Source: Planctomycetota bacterium (lineage in GTDB: Bacteria; Planctomycetota; Planctomycetia; Pirellulales; UBA7805). Taken from it: a stretch of DNA of 60,360 nt. The DNA lies in contig QQVP01000118.1 in assembly GCA_003389215.1 (NCBI GenBank), positions 1-60,360 on the forward strand, written 5' to 3'. The notes beneath the pieces are model-generated. The model did no database searches. It worked only from the letters and a program-made list of their open reading frames with translations, and had not been told where the DNA came from. Below are positions 25,082-34,145 of this stretch, piece by piece (within the stretch, counting starts at the first letter, position 1; every line of letters starts with the position of its first letter). The translations under genes were made by a program, and so were the position numbers.

Positions 25082-26632
25082 TCAACGCGAGTCGCCGGAC
25101 TTCGCGCGGGCCTCGGCGTCGGCTTCCGCAGCCAGCAGAAATTGACGATAGGCCAGATCGAGCTCTCCAAAACTCTCTTCTGCCAGCTCCGCCAACTCGG
25201 CTGGCGATGCCCGATCGCCGTAGACCGCGCGGAGATACTGCACCAGCGCATCGCGATAGTGCCCGTCGGAGTAGTGCATCAGAAACGTGGCCTGACCGGC
25301 GATCTGCGTGTAGACGGTGGCCGCCTGAGGATGACGATTCAGCTGCCAAAGTCCCATCCGGGTCAACTCGGCGAACGGGATGTAGAAGCGATCTTCCAAG
25401 AGCCGAATGCGCGCCCCCGGCAGGCGGGCCACGTGGTAACCGCCCACCGTATCGAAGCCGCCCCAGGGGGAGCGCTGTCCGTCGCGGAGCGACTCCATGT
25501 AGCAGGCGATCCCCTCGACGACCCAGGCGTGGCGCTTCTGCCCGGCCGGCTGCTTGAGCGATGCCGTCTCCTGAAACAACTGGTGCGTGGCCTCGTGAAG
25601 GACTGTGCCGGGGTCCTGATCTTCGCCCGCGAAGAAATACGCGGTACGACGGTTGGCAAAATAGACGCCCAGGCTCCGCTCGATGCCTGGTTGCCGTCGG
25701 ACGAGTTCGTTGACGTACTCGTCGCGGGTGGCGAAATAGACGACCTTGTGACGGGCCGGAGGTCTTCGTGACGGTTTGCCGTAGCGAATGAGCTGCTGCA
25801 GCTGCTTGGGCGTGGTGTGAAAGGCGGCAAAAACCTGAAACCAGGCTGCGTGCAGCTGTTCGAGCCGCCGGGCCAGGGCGACGCCTTCTTCGAGACTGTG
25901 ATTCGTGGTGACGTCGAAGTGCTCGGTCTCGATATGCCAACCGCGGGCGATCGAGCGGCGGAGTTCGGCCTCCCGTTCCGCGGTGATCCAGCGGGTCCCG
26001 TAGCGACGTTCCCCCTGTTCGTAACGGGCCACGTGGTCGGCCGGGAGCCAGCCGAATCGTTCGTGCCAGACTTCGCCCCGTTCGATTCGCCGCAAGGTAT
26101 TCGGCGCGTACCAGCGATCTTGATACTGCTTGTGGCCAAGCAGGCGGCGGGCTGCCTCGTGTTCCGGGTTCTCACGCAGCGTGGCGTAGAGAAGCTCGAA
26201 GGCCAGGCTGACCTGTTCTTGCTCGGCCGCGGGCTTCACCAGGGCGAAGAGCGCGTCGGCGCGCAACTCGCGGAGACTGCGGAAACGACGTTGCCACTCG
26301 GCGGCGTCGGCGGAAGCTGCCGCAGATGGCTGCCCGTCCGCGATCCGGTAGACGATCTGCTTGTCCTGGTAGGTCGGTAACAACCAGTCCCGCGTCTGCT
26401 GAGCTTCGCTGGCCAGGCCCTGGGCCTCGGCCCAGTCCGCAAGATGAGCGAGTTGGTCGGCGAACTCGGCGTCGAGTTGAGCGCGCTCGGCGGCTGGGGA
26501 CTCCGACCCCGTCACGGGCGGCGGCGCTGCCCCGATCATCAGCAGGGCGGCGGCCAACCAACCTAGCGCGCGGCGGTGGCCGGGCCGAATCGGCGCGAGA
26601 TTGCGTCGCCTTGTTGGGGCTGCTGCTGACAA
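25082..26632 (-). CDS. DUF1570 secreted protein, metallopeptidase-like
   Basis: A 516-residue exported protein (hydrophobic leader GWLAAALLMIGAAPPPVTG). The C-terminal half is a DUF1570 domain with a HEATH motif at about residue 345 (TVLHEATHQLFQETA), matching the HExxH zinc-binding pattern of metallopeptidases, and a downstream acidic position (VEGIACYMESL) that could supply the third ligand. The first half is helical (FADQLAHLADWAEAQGLAS), and WYAPNTLRRIERGEVW lies in mid-protein. The start is a TTG at 26632 with GGAAGG six bases before it; no ATG begins the leader. Target unknown. Confidence 0.75.
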   Translation of the reverse strand: MSAAAPTRRRNLAPIRPGHRRALGWLAAALLMIGAAPPPVTGSESPAAERAQLDAEFADQLAHLADWAEAQGLASEAQQTRDWLLPTYQDKQIVYRIADGQPSAAASADAAEWQRRFRSLRELRADALFALVKPAAEQEQVSLAFELLYATLRENPEHEAARRLLGHKQYQDRWYAPNTLRRIERGEVWHERFGWLPADHVARYEQGERRYGTRWITAEREAELRRSIARGWHIETEHFDVTTNHSLEEGVALARRLEQLHAAWFQVFAAFHTTPKQLQQLIRYGKPSRRPPARHKVVYFATRDEYVNELVRRQPGIERSLGVYFANRRTAYFFAGEDQDPGTVLHEATHQLFQETASLKQPAGQKRHAWVVEGIACYMESLRDGQRSPWGGFDTVGGYHVARLPGARIRLLEDRFYIPFAELTRMGLWQLNRHPQAATVYTQIAGQATFLMHYSDGHYRDALVQYLRAVYGDRASPAELAELAEESFGELDLAYRQFLLAAEADAEARAKSGDSR

Positions 26633-26731
26633 CGGATGCCTTCCGGGTCCTGGGTCATTCCAGTGTACCTCGTCCTCGGAAATCGACCCGAGTTGCCTGC
26701 GGAATATGCGGCTTTTGCCGGCCAGCACACG

Positions 26732-26761
26732 AAAAAACCCCTCGCCGCCGGGACGAGGGGT
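26732..26761 (-). terminator. Rho-independent terminator
   Basis: On the minus strand ACCCCTCG pairs with CGAGGGGT across a 9-base loop and is followed at once by six T (26732-26737 on the plus strand are A). It lies 64 bases after the stop of the TIM-barrel epimerase gene and so ends that transcript before the DUF1570 gene. Confidence 0.9.
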
Positions 26762-26824
26762 GTCGGGAACCGAATCTGGTGCTCGGCCGCGGCAAGGCCG
26801 GGCCGCGTTCATGATCGCCAAGAG

Positions 26825-27814
26825 CTAGTCCGCGAAGGCCGCATCGAAGGCGACATTGCTGGGCTGGAAATCGAGCCTCTCGACGAACTCGCAGGCCTCG
26901 CGGGCGCCATGCTCGCGATCCATGCGGGTGTCTTCCCACTCGACCGACAGCGGACCGGAGTAGTTGATGTCGTTGAGCGCGCGAATGATCTCCTCGAAGT
27001 TCACCTTGCCGCGACCCGGCGAGCGGAAATCCCAACCGCGACGCGCGTCGCCAAAGTTGAGGTGACTGGCGAGAATACCGGAGCGCCCGTCGAGCGTGAC
27101 AATCGCATCCTTGATGTGGACGTGATAGATCCTGTCAGGGAAAGCACGAATGAACTCGACCGGATCGACGCCCTGCCAGAGCAGGTGCGAGGGGTCGAAG
27201 TTGAAACCGAACTCTTCACGATGGTCGATCGCCTCCAGAGCTCGCTGGGCCGTGTAGATGTCGAAGGCGATTTCCGTGGGATGCACCTCGAGGGCAAACC
27301 GCACACCGCACTCTCCAAAGACGTCGAGAATCGGATTCCAGCGATCGGCGAACTGCTGGTAGCCGGCCTCGATCATCGATTCGGGAACCGGCGGAAACGA
27401 ATAGAGCAGCGGCCAGATCGCAGAGCCGGTGAAGCCGTTGACGACGCTTACGCCGAACTGCTTGGCCGCACGGGCGGTGTTCTTCACATCTTCAGCAGCC
27501 CGCTCGTTGACTCCGTCCGGATCGCCGTCGCCCCAAACGTAGGGCGGCAAGATCGCCTGGTGGCGTCCGTCGATCGCATCGCAAACCGCCTGTCCCACGA
27601 GGTGTGTGCTAATCGAGAAACACTGCAGGTCGAAGCGATCCAGCAATTCGCGCTTCGCCGTGCAATAGTCGGCGTCCGCTTTGTCGACTTCGAAGTGGTC
27701 ACCCCAGCAGGCCAACTCCAGACCTTGATAGCCAAAATCGCTGGCCTTTTGGGCCAGGTCGGCCAGGGGAAGATCGGCCCATTGGCCAGTAAACAGAGTG
27801 ACGGGACGTGCCAT
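26825..27814 (-). CDS. Sugar phosphate isomerase/epimerase (AP-endonuclease-2 TIM barrel)
   Basis: A 329-residue cytosolic TIM-barrel protein of the IolE/xylose-isomerase-like family. Typical features: [20 protein letters not shown] near the first strands, [32 protein letters not shown] (metal-ligand region), IYHVHIKDA and [16 protein letters not shown], which supply the acidic and histidine metal ligands seen in the family. It probably isomerises or epimerises a sugar or inositol derivative. The ATG follows AAAGGAG. Monocistronic, closed by the terminator at 26732. Confidence 0.85.
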   Translation of the reverse strand: MARPVTLFTGQWADLPLADLAQKASDFGYQGLELACWGDHFEVDKADADYCTAKRELLDRFDLQCFSISTHLVGQAVCDAIDGRHQAILPPYVWGDGDPDGVNERAAEDVKNTARAAKQFGVSVVNGFTGSAIWPLLYSFPPVPESMIEAGYQQFADRWNPILDVFGECGVRFALEVHPTEIAFDIYTAQRALEAIDHREEFGFNFDPSHLLWQGVDPVEFIRAFPDRIYHVHIKDAIVTLDGRSGILASHLNFGDARRGWDFRSPGRGKVNFEEIIRALNDINYSGPLSVEWEDTRMDREHGAREACEFVERLDFQPSNVAFDAAFAD

Positions 27815-28172
27815 AATCGATCTCCTTTGCCGGAATACAGGTTTGCCTGGTGTGCGGAGTCGCCAGATCGTGGGAGTCGCCGGACGTACGAAACTGGCGA
27901 AAGGTGACGCCTCATTCGCAAGGACGGGGCGTTGTTTGCCGGAGGGAATTTCCGCATTTTGACAGATTCCGTGGCCGTTTCAACTATGGAAGGAGGGCGA
28001 TGATCTCGGGTGGGTGCCCGTCAGCCGCGTTATCGCACGATCGGCGAGAAGCTATCCCGGTTGGGCAAACCGTACGGGTCGCAGCACCGAGCGGTCGAGT
28101 GTCCGTGCTATACTTCCCAAGAGCACGCCGTGCGCCGGGGGCCGAGGGCAAGACGATCGGAAGGGACGGAGC
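27815..28172. other. Divergent intergenic region
   Basis: 358 bases between two divergent genes. Seen here: the AAAGGAG ribosome site of the minus-strand gene, a TTGACA at about 27959 with no well-spaced -10, and a lone TATACT near 28110 that may be the -10 of the plus-strand gene. No small gene, RNA or repeat was recognised. Confidence 0.4.
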
Positions 28173-29231
28173 ATGAAATCGCAAGTCGCGTGTGTCGCGG
28201 TCGTCGTCGCGTGCCTGAGCTTGATCGCTGGAAGCGCCGGCGCGGGCGAGGCCCGTGTGGAGATCGAGGTGCTCCTCACCGGTCGCACTTCTCCGACCGC
28301 CCCCCAGGAGTGGATGCGCGTCTTGGAAGAGGCTGGCTTCGAGCGGGCCCAGATTCGACAGGCCCGCGGCAATGAGCGCATTGGCGTCACGATCGTCCGT
28401 CGTGAACCGTCGCCCCACTATCGCGTCATCGGACAGTTGCTGCGAAGCGGACGATTGCAACTGAGCGCGAACGAAGCCTTTGGTCGCAACGAGCGAAACG
28501 AACTACAGGCCTGGGTCGAATCGCTGAAGGAGCACGGTCCCGACGGCCCGCCGGAGGTCGGTGCCTTCGGGCTGACGGCGGACCAGTTCGCCGCGGTCAA
28601 GGAGGAACTGGCGACGCCGGTCGCCGCGACCACCCGCGGCTTGCGACCGGCTGACGTCGTACGGCAGATTGCCGCGGCCTTGGACGCTCCCCTGCGCATC
28701 GAACGGACGGCCCGCGAGGCCCTCGCCGAAGCGCCGGATGTTCCCGACGAGTTCCAGGGATTCGCCGGCGGGACCGCCCTGGCTGCGGTTCTCCGACCGG
28801 CCGGACTGGCGATTTATCCGGACGTTCAAGAAGACACGACACGCTACGTGGTCGCAGTCCGCCGCCGAGGGGTCGAGGTCTGGCCGATCGGCTGGGAAGA
28901 GGACACGAAGGCCATTCCGGCGCTGTTCGAGTTCGAGAAGATCGAACAGGCGGTGCGGTTGCCCATGGTCGACGCGATGCAAGATCTGACGAGTCGTCTC
29001 GCCGCACCGGTGCTATGGGATCACGCGGGGATCGCAAGGCGGGGTATCGAGATCGGCGAGATCGAGGTCGAATTGAAGGCCGCCAATCGCCACCTCGCCT
29101 CGTACCTCCGCAGAGTATTGCAGCAAGGGGGATTGGGATTCGAGGTCCGGCAGGACGACGCCGGACGAGCCTTTCTCTGGATTAAGCCGGGCAGGCGGGC
29201 AGCCCGTCGCGGTCGCGCGACCGATCGCTAG
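28173..29231 (+). CDS. Secreted conserved hypothetical protein
   Basis: A 352-residue exported protein (signal peptide ends GSAGAG; ATG at 28173 after GGAAGGGACGGAG). No catalytic motif is recognised. The body alternates alpha and beta with repeated short segments typical of planctomycete periplasmic proteins (EWMRVLEEAGFERAQIR; LRPADVVRQIAAALDAPLRI; NRHLASYLRRVLQQGGLGFE). The last two resemble STN/secretin-like amyloid or ring-building motifs, where a short helix packs on a beta hairpin, but that is only a resemblance. The C-terminus is Arg-rich. Convergent with the FabH-like gene. Confidence 0.6.
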   Translation: MKSQVACVAVVVACLSLIAGSAGAGEARVEIEVLLTGRTSPTAPQEWMRVLEEAGFERAQIRQARGNERIGVTIVRREPSPHYRVIGQLLRSGRLQLSANEAFGRNERNELQAWVESLKEHGPDGPPEVGAFGLTADQFAAVKEELATPVAATTRGLRPADVVRQIAAALDAPLRIERTAREALAEAPDVPDEFQGFAGGTALAAVLRPAGLAIYPDVQEDTTRYVVAVRRRGVEVWPIGWEEDTKAIPALFEFEKIEQAVRLPMVDAMQDLTSRLAAPVLWDHAGIARRGIEIGEIEVELKAANRHLASYLRRVLQQGGLGFEVRQDDAGRAFLWIKPGRRAARRGRATDR

Positions 29232-29258
29232 GCGTCGCGGGTCGACAGCTTCGCGACC

Positions 29259-30278
29259 CTACCACTCGAGCAGGACGGTGCCCCACGCCAGCCCCGCACC
29301 AAATCCCGTGAGCATGATCCGGTCGCCCGATTCGATCTTGCCCGAGCGCGCCACTTCGTCCAGCAGAATGGGAATGCTCGCGGCCGAGGTGTTGCCGTAG
29401 CGGTCGAGATTCACAGGCACCTTCTCGCGCGCGATGCCCAGGTTATCGACCGCCGCGTCGATAATGCGGATGTTGGCCTGATGCATGAAGAACATGTCGA
29501 TGTCTTCGATGGCCAGATCCGCATGATGGAGTACGTCGCGGGTCGAGTCTTCGATTTGACGGATGGCCCACTTGAAGACGGGTCGACCGTTCATCTGGAC
29601 GTACTGCAGATTGTCTTGAATTCCCTCGCACGAGTGCGGGATCCGCGAGCCGCCCATCTTCTGACAGAGCAATTCCTGTCCGGAGCCATCGGCTCCGATC
29701 GTAAAGCTGATGGACTTCTCGGCGGCACCGGTCGCATTCAACAGTACGGCGCCGGCTCCATCCCCGAAGAGAGGATAGGTCTTCTTATCCGCGGGATTCA
29801 CCCGGCGGGTATTGATGTCCGCGCCGATGACGAGCGCGAGCTTACTCGTGCCGGTCACGACGAATTGCATTCCCGTAATGAGGCTATAGATGAACCCGGC
29901 ACAGGCCGCCTGGAGATCGAAGGCGGGACCGGTAATGCCGAGTCGATCCTGCAGCAAGCAGGCGGCGGCTGGCAGCGGCAGATCGGGGGTGAACGTCCCC
30001 AGAATCACCAGGTCGATGTCGCTCCCCGTTACCCCTGCTTGTTCCATGGCGTGTCGAGCCGCGTGCTCGGCCATATCGCTGGTCGCCATCTGGGGCGGCG
30101 CCTTGCGTCGTTCCAGGATGCCGGTCCGCTGGATGATCCAATCGGCGTCGCACCCCAGCGCGGCGAGATCTTCGTTGGTGACGATCTCGTCGGGTACATA
30201 CGAGCCCGTGGCGGCAATCTGAACGCCCGTCAGCGTATGAACGGGCGCTCGCCGCGATTGGATGATCATCTCGTGCAT
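29259..30278 (-). CDS. fabH: Beta-ketoacyl-ACP synthase III (FabH-like)
   Basis: A 339-residue thiolase-fold enzyme. The catalytic triad is intact: Cys in FDLQAACAGFIYS, His in MFFMHQANIRII and Asn in LDRYGNTSAASIP. N-terminal ATGSYVPDEIVTN and WIIQRTGI fit the family, as does the C-terminal GFGAGLAWGTVLLEW. It condenses an acyl-CoA with malonyl-ACP to start fatty acid synthesis. It is not in a fab operon here, so it could be a paralog feeding a special lipid. Two starts are possible (30278 or an ATG three codons later); neither has a strong Shine-Dalgarno. Confidence 0.9.
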   Translation of the reverse strand: MHEMIIQSRRAPVHTLTGVQIAATGSYVPDEIVTNEDLAALGCDADWIIQRTGILERRKAPPQMATSDMAEHAARHAMEQAGVTGSDIDLVILGTFTPDLPLPAAACLLQDRLGITGPAFDLQAACAGFIYSLITGMQFVVTGTSKLALVIGADINTRRVNPADKKTYPLFGDGAGAVLLNATGAAEKSISFTIGADGSGQELLCQKMGGSRIPHSCEGIQDNLQYVQMNGRPVFKWAIRQIEDSTRDVLHHADLAIEDIDMFFMHQANIRIIDAAVDNLGIAREKVPVNLDRYGNTSAASIPILLDEVARSGKIESGDRIMLTGFGAGLAWGTVLLEW

Positions 30279-30695
30279 GACGACATTCCAGCGACTGGAG
30301 GGAGGATCGCAGGGAACTTAGGCAGTTCATCTCGTGATCGCAAGATCAGACTGGCCAGGCCTCCCGCATCCCACGCATTTGCCCGCTTTCCACGACTCAA
30401 TGCTATCAGCGCTACTATGCCTACAGGCTAATACTTTGTAGATAATAGTGCAAAATGGCGACCGAAACGCGAGCCCTCCAGGCTGGGGAAGACCTCGCCG
30501 AAACGACGAAGAAAGGGAGGGCCCCCGCAACGTCGTTTCGGGCTGTGCCGTTTCGGGCCACGGCGGTGACCGCTTGGTCCAATTCTTGGCATCGGCTGTC
30601 TCGCTGGCAATGCCAGCGGTATTGAAATATCCGCGGTATTGGAAATTGGGACGCCGTGGCCCGGCTTTCGACGGCTGTTGAGGTAGCAACCCGAT
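30279..30695. other. Divergent intergenic region, no gene seen
   Basis: 417 bases between the FabH-like and NRDE genes. It contains GCGGTATTG twice (around 30608 and 30631) and a GAGGT ribosome site for the NRDE gene. Reading frames crossing it lack coding bias. No RNA structure or strong promoter was recognised. Confidence 0.4.
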
Positions 30696-31436
30696 ATGTG
30701 CTTACTCGCCATCCAACTTCAAGTCAGCAATTCGGTTCCGCTGATGCTGGCTGCGAATCGCGAGGAGGCCTATGACCGGGCCAGCACCCCACCGGTGTTC
30801 CACGACGAGACCCCCAAGGTCGTGTGCGGTATCGATCAGCGAGCGGGCGGCACCTGGCTCGGCGTGAACCAGTATGGGTTGATCGTGGCGGTTACCAATC
30901 GCGAGAAGGAGAATCTTCCCTCGAAGCCGAAGTCGCGGGGGCTGTTGTGCCGCCAGCTGCTGCAGTGCATCAGTGCCAGCGTGGCGTCACGACGGGCTGA
31001 ATCGCACGTGGCCCGCGGTGCCTATGCGGGCGTGAATGTGCTCTGTGCCGATGTCCACTCCGCCTTCGTGACCGAGGGAGGCGACGAGGTGGAGACGATC
31101 GACCTCGAGCCGGGACTGCACCTGATGGCCACCGGTAACGTCGACGACGAGGAGGATCCGAGGATTTTGCTGGCGAGCGAAATGTTTGCCGCCGAACCGA
31201 CGGACGATGCCGGCAGCTTTCTCCGCGTGGCGACGAAGGTCATGTCGTATCACGCTGAGAATCCGGACGAGCCAAGTATCGTGATCCACGGCGAGCAGCG
31301 CGGCACGGTCTCGTCGACGTTGATCACCCTGGCCAACTTTCGCAACCGCTCGACGTACCACTTTGCGCAGGGTTCGCCCGATCGAGTTCCGTATCGCGAT
31401 TGCTCGCCCCACCTGCATAAGGTGCTGGGAGTCTAG
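30696..31436 (+). CDS. NRDE (TANGO2) family protein
   Basis: A 246-residue protein with the defining N-terminal layout: MCLLAIQ, then LMLAANREEAYDRAS (the NRDE motif as NREE), GTWLGVNQYGLIVAVTNR and a late SSTLITL segment. The N-terminal Cys2 suggests an Ntn-hydrolase-like fold, though activity in this family is unsettled; animal TANGO2 is linked to membrane and heme handling. It starts after GAGGT and is convergent with the nuclease-like gene, leaving only nine bases between stops. Confidence 0.85.
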   Translation: MCLLAIQLQVSNSVPLMLAANREEAYDRASTPPVFHDETPKVVCGIDQRAGGTWLGVNQYGLIVAVTNREKENLPSKPKSRGLLCRQLLQCISASVASRRAESHVARGAYAGVNVLCADVHSAFVTEGGDEVETIDLEPGLHLMATGNVDDEEDPRILLASEMFAAEPTDDAGSFLRVATKVMSYHAENPDEPSIVIHGEQRGTVSSTLITLANFRNRSTYHFAQGSPDRVPYRDCSPHLHKVLGV

Positions 31437-31445
31437 CGCCGGTAT

Positions 31446-32129
31446 CTAGGCCGCCGGCTGATCGCGAGGAGTCCGCTGGTAGAGCAGGGCATTGCCCTCC
31501 TTGCCGACCTGGCGGGCGGCTCCGGTTTCGCGAAGGCAGTAGGCGATCCGCTGTGCGATCCAGCGTTCGACGCCCAACTTCTTGGCCAGGTGGCCGGTGT
31601 GAAACGGCTTCGGGAGTCGCTTCGGCAACAGGTCCCAAAGGTCGGTCCGCGACCGCAGGGTGCACGACTCCTGAATCGATGTGAGGCGGCGGTCCTCGAC
31701 CACGAAGTCGCCGTCACGCCGTCGCCGTCGCCGTCCGTGACCCGGATAGCGGTATTCCTCGATCTCGACGAGCACCCCCTCGAGGGTCAGATTTTCGTGC
31801 GGAAAGATGTGCCGAAAGTAGACCAGTTCGTCGAACAGATCGAGCAGCGTGCCGCGCTTGGGGCTGTAGCGTCGATCGACGATACGCCCGCCCTGGGAAG
31901 CCCGCTTGATCAAGCGTTTTCGCGCGATCAGCGGTTTGACGATCAGCACTCGATGTTTCTTCAGCAGTTGCTGGACCTTGCTGCGAATCGCCGCCAGGGA
32001 TCCGTGTTGAATCTCAATGAGCTGCTGGTCGACGACGGCATCGATACGGTAGGAGCCCAGCTTCACTTCGACTTGGGCGTCCTCTCCCGCATAGCGCGTC
32101 TTGAGCTCGCGATGCAACGAAGTTTCCAT
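31446..32129 (-). CDS. Conserved hypothetical, possible PD-(D/E)XK-type nuclease fold
   Basis: A 227-residue basic cytosolic protein. Residues 16-45 read EDAQVEVKLGSYRIDAVVDQ and then QLIEIQHGSL. This gives Asp30 on one strand and Glu39-x-Gln41 on the next, the D...ExQ pattern of PD-(D/E)XK nucleases with Gln in place of Lys, as in CoiA-like proteins. The middle is rich in Lys/Arg (KKHRVLIVKPLIARKRLIKR; a run of six Arg follows PGHG). The C-terminal ~60 residues look like a winged helix (LPKPFHTGHLAKKLGVERWI; YCLRETGAARQVGK). DNA binding is therefore plausible. Inference only; the family is not firmly recognised. Confidence 0.6.
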   Translation of the reverse strand: METSLHRELKTRYAGEDAQVEVKLGSYRIDAVVDQQLIEIQHGSLAAIRSKVQQLLKKHRVLIVKPLIARKRLIKRASQGGRIVDRRYSPKRGTLLDLFDELVYFRHIFPHENLTLEGVLVEIEEYRYPGHGRRRRRRDGDFVVEDRRLTSIQESCTLRSRTDLWDLLPKRLPKPFHTGHLAKKLGVERWIAQRIAYCLRETGAARQVGKEGNALLYQRTPRDQPAA

Positions 32130-32139
32130 CGCGGAATTC

Positions 32140-33507
32140 TCAACGCGTGGGCGTGCCGTCGGACCGGGCCGCCGTGGCCGTCTCGCGCAGAATGGTCACG
32201 GTCGAACCTTGAGAGAGAATGTCGAACAGGTCGTCGGCGTCGCGCGGCGACACCGCGATATTCTGTGGCGAGGGTCCCCGGTCGACCGCGCTGACATCTT
32301 CCATCCCCACGATGCCGATCTGAGGACTCAGGCTCGACGTCGCGCCGCCCGTCACAGCGGGCGCCCCCACGGAAGCCAGACCGATCCAGGCTTCGCCGTC
32401 GTACTGAGAGTGTTGACGCGTCTTGCTGATCACCGTCAGGCGTTCCACGTTCGACGGAAATTGCGGTCCGATGCGAACGGGAAAGCGACCCGCGTAGCGG
32501 CTACGCACAAACAACGTGAGTTCGCTGGTCATCAGATCGATCACCGCGTTGAACGGCCCATGCACGACTTTCAGCCGGGTTCCGGCGGCCAAGGGGGCTT
32601 CGGGCGTCAGGCCGTTGATCTTCGCGAGCAGTCCCGGCGGCACCTTGTGCTGGCTGGCGATCGAATCGAGACTCTCGTTCGGTTTCACGACGTAGGCCGG
32701 TTCCATCAGGTGTTGTCGCGAGTAGATGACCGTGCCGGCGACCTGATCGAGCACGGACTGGAGCTTCTGGCGGTTTGCTGCCGAGAGTTGCGAGTCGGCA
32801 TACATGATCGACAGCGCCAACAGAGCGTCCTGTGGCTTGCCGGACTGGATCTTGTTGTTCATCTCCTGCAGATTCTTCTCGAAGGCCCGGCTGAGCGTTT
32901 CGGCCTTTGTGATCGGCTGCGAGACGAGTTCCTCTTCGGTGAGCCGACGGAGGGCGGCCGTCCCTTCTTGGGCGTAGGCGCTGTCGGCGGCCGGCGGTTG
33001 TTGCGGATATGCCGGGGGAGCCGCTTCCGATGGCGAAGGGCCTGCGACATCGCTGGGGGACGCGTGATCACTTGTCAGGTCGGCAGTGAGAGGGGCTCCG
33101 TCCGGCCCAGGCAGCGAAGTTCCAGACTCCGCTGCTTGATACGTCGCGGGAGCTGCGGAGGATCCGGAATCGGGACCGCCGGGGCTCATTGGGCCCGAGC
33201 CCGGTAGCGGTAGCTCCGACGCCGAGGCACCATAGGGACCTGGCGCCGCAGCGGCGTCGCCGGCCGACGAATGGAGTGCGAGGGAACTGGGATGGTCGCC
33301 CGGCACGTCTCCCGCCGATTCTCCCAGGTTGACCTCGGGGCCGTTGGGCGAATTCTCCGGACTTGCCCCCCACGCGTTTGCCACGCTCGGGTCACCGGGA
33401 TCGGGCGGCGTCAGCGAGACATTCAATTGGCCTCCCAGCCCCAGGTAGACCGCGTAACCGATGACGCCCAGAACGGCGAGCACGACAAAGGACTTGAGCG
33501 TATTCAC
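32140..33507 (-). CDS. LysM protein with degenerate L,D-transpeptidase (YkuD) domain
   Basis: A 455-residue protein. An N-terminal membrane anchor (SFVVLAVLGVIGYAVYLGL) leads into a long low-complexity Pro/Ser/Gly linker (~35-190), then a helical stretch, a LysM domain (~268-312: YVVKPNESLDSIASQHKVPP) and a C-terminal YkuD-like domain (~318-445). In active enzymes the last part reads IGIHG and SHGCIRL. Here it reads IGIVG (~396) and SPQNIAV (~411), so the His and the nucleophilic Cys are both gone while the flanking ITGGATSSL..., RDADDLFDIL and GSTVTI remain. It probably binds cell wall polymer without crosslinking it. The nuclease-like gene follows ten bases after its stop. Confidence 0.8.
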   Translation of the reverse strand: MNTLKSFVVLAVLGVIGYAVYLGLGGQLNVSLTPPDPGDPSVANAWGASPENSPNGPEVNLGESAGDVPGDHPSSLALHSSAGDAAAAPGPYGASASELPLPGSGPMSPGGPDSGSSAAPATYQAAESGTSLPGPDGAPLTADLTSDHASPSDVAGPSPSEAAPPAYPQQPPAADSAYAQEGTAALRRLTEEELVSQPITKAETLSRAFEKNLQEMNNKIQSGKPQDALLALSIMYADSQLSAANRQKLQSVLDQVAGTVIYSRQHLMEPAYVVKPNESLDSIASQHKVPPGLLAKINGLTPEAPLAAGTRLKVVHGPFNAVIDLMTSELTLFVRSRYAGRFPVRIGPQFPSNVERLTVISKTRQHSQYDGEAWIGLASVGAPAVTGGATSSLSPQIGIVGMEDVSAVDRGPSPQNIAVSPRDADDLFDILSQGSTVTILRETATAARSDGTPTR

Positions 33508-33622
33508 GATCGTCCTCCTTGACGAAGCGGAATCGCACAGGTTGGTGTAAGCTGAGCGGGGGCCTGCGCGATGGAATCGTTAGTAGTTAAGTGCTTTTGG
33601 ATTGGCCTACACGTTGGCGGCG

Positions 33623-33898
33623 ATGATGAACGCATCGAACTGGTCGGACGATCTGGCCGACGAAGAGTATCCCGACGAGTGGGACGACGTCTCGTCGGAG
33701 CGGGACGCCGAAGTTGACTGGATAAGCTGCCCTCACTGTGGTGCGGAGATCTACGAGGAAGCCGTGGAATGTCCCGTCTGTCAGCAATACGTTACCCGCG
33801 AGACGCGACCTGCCTGGATCTGGCGGGCGACCGCCGGGCTCTTACTCGCCATCGTTTTCGCTTACCTGCTGTGGCGGATAATCGGCGCGATGTCTTGA
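33623..33898 (+). CDS. Zinc-ribbon membrane protein
   Basis: A 91-residue protein: an acidic N-terminus, a CPHC...CPVC zinc ribbon (~residues 36-58) and one C-terminal transmembrane helix (IWRATAGLLLAIVFAYLLW). The arrangement resembles zinc-ribbon tail-anchored proteins of unknown role. The ATG at 33623 (Met-Met) is preferred over a TTG at 33602 that adds seven residues. Divergent from the LysM gene. Confidence 0.75.
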   Translation: MMNASNWSDDLADEEYPDEWDDVSSERDAEVDWISCPHCGAEIYEEAVECPVCQQYVTRETRPAWIWRATAGLLLAIVFAYLLWRIIGAMS

Positions 33899-34145
33899 GC
33901 TTGGCCGATCGTCCGCAATGACAGCCGATCGCGACTCACGCTGAACCCAGCCAATCCAGGCGGTCGGGGATCATAGACAAAGCGACCCGGGCGAGCTACC
34001 TCAAGCTGAACGTCAGGGCAGCTGCTCGCCAGCACTGCTAGCGCGCGACTTGGCCGGCTCCGAGATGGAGCGGCAGAGATGGTTGCCGGGAGCGGCGCGA
34101 AAGAACAACCACGGGCCTGCGGGACGCGATGGCGTCGCCCGTCGC

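Noticed and set aside
29239..29259. GGGTCG/CGACCC hairpin between convergent genes as a terminator
   Set aside because: Only six pairs, overlaps the FabH gene stop, and no T-run on either strand.
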